A DNA stretch of 12,162 bases from DAOUJI01 sp034422875 (lineage in GTDB: Bacteria > Chloroflexota > Dehalococcoidia > Lucifugimonadales > JAGWBF01). The position numbers and the translations under genes are program-made. Each line of letters opens with the position of its first letter. Position 1 is the first letter of the stretch. This document shows, in pieces, positions 12,022 to 12,162 of this stretch. The notes below the pieces were generated by a model. It saw only the letters and a program-made list of their open reading frames with translations. It did not search any database and had not been told where the DNA came from. Location: positions 1 through 12,162 of the forward strand of contig DAOUJI010000121.1 of NCBI GenBank assembly GCA_034422875.1. The letters are read 5' to 3'.

Positions 12022-12162
12022 ATGTGATTGTTGCCCGGGGTCTGGGTTGATCCGTTGGTTTCCGCCAGAGACCACAGTCGTTCCTGCTCCTTTTGGATTT
12101 GTCTCAATAGCCCTGCTGGATTCAGACGGAGATACAGGTCCTCCATCTCTTCTCGACGCTCT
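12018..12162 (-). CDS. C-terminal end of an apparent transposase/integrase, truncated by window edge
   Basis: Reading in from the right edge on the minus strand, an open frame of 48 codons ends with TGA at 12020-12018. It encodes ERREEMEDLYLRLNPAGLL and then RQIQKEQERLWSLAETN plus a short polar tail. The L-N-P-A-x-L-L-R-Q-I-x-x-x-Q-x-x-L-W-x-L-A pattern resembles the extreme C-terminus of DDE integrase-core transposases (IS481/IS3-like or unclassified IS), where a final helix follows the catalytic domain. The catalytic residues would be outside the window. The stop overlaps one of the GTTGCCTCAA repeats, as expected if the coding region runs nearly to the end of the element. Identity is moderate; a non-mobile protein with a helical tail is possible. 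Confidence 0.5.
   Translation of the reverse strand, partial: ERREEMEDLYLRLNPAGLLRQIQKEQERLWSLAETNGSTQTPGNNHI

Noticed and set aside
1..12162. CRISPR array
   Set aside because: No regularly spaced repeats of 25-40 bases were seen; the only repeats are the desaturase tail copy and the GTTGCCTCAA motifs.

Overview
The window reads as bacterial chromosomal DNA of moderately high GC. The gene set (paired tatA/tatC, a single-ORF RlmD-Maf, a thioredoxin with a CMPC site, a selenocysteine tRNA, an HprK-like/ATP-grasp/amphi-Trp cassette) and the protein style suggest a Chloroflexota lineage such as Dehalococcoidia. That placement is an inference of moderate to low confidence, because no rRNA or other marker gene is present.

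Layout. (1) 3-647 (+): 3' part of a DUF5131 (phage Gp37/Gp68-like) gene cut by the left edge. (2) 3652-797 (-): a tight operon of rlmD-maf (one reading frame holding an rRNA uracil methyltransferase and a Maf nucleotide pyrophosphatase), tatA and tatC. A divergent promoter region separates it from trxA. (3) 3831-4286 (+): thioredoxin, then a tRNA with a UCA anticodon that has the hallmarks of tRNA-Sec (selC). (4) 9354-4301 (-): a six-gene operon transcribed PHP hydrolase, amphi-Trp protein, second amphi-Trp protein, PhoU/phosphotransferase fusion, ATP-grasp ligase, HPr-kinase-related kinase. Junctions are short or overlapping. This looks like a form of what I recall TIGRFAMs calling the 'GAK system', a conserved cassette with no established biochemical role that I know of. 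(5) 9355-9531: an AT-rich divergent control region with clustered palindromes and a good promoter driving the operon. (6) 9532-10209 (+): a regulator made of an ArsR winged helix fused to a low-molecular-weight phosphatase/arsenate-reductase domain. (7) 10359-11486 (+): a membrane fatty acid desaturase with its own promoter. (8) 11487-12162: a decaying accessory tail with an orphan HicB-like antitoxin, a diverged 87-bp copy of the desaturase 3' end, short repeats of GTTGCCTCAA, and the C-terminal end of an apparent transposase at the right edge.

How the parts may work together. The most interesting unit is the PHP to HprK operon and its divergent ArsR-phosphatase regulator. It combines two predicted kinases, an ATP-dependent ligase, a phosphoesterase, a PhoU helical-bundle domain and two small proteins that could be carriers or substrates. 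Its promoter lies within palindromes expected of an ArsR-family operator. A phosphatase-type sensor would thus sit over a phosphorylation/ligation pathway. This is inference from gene order, motifs and promoter geometry; the substrate is unknown.
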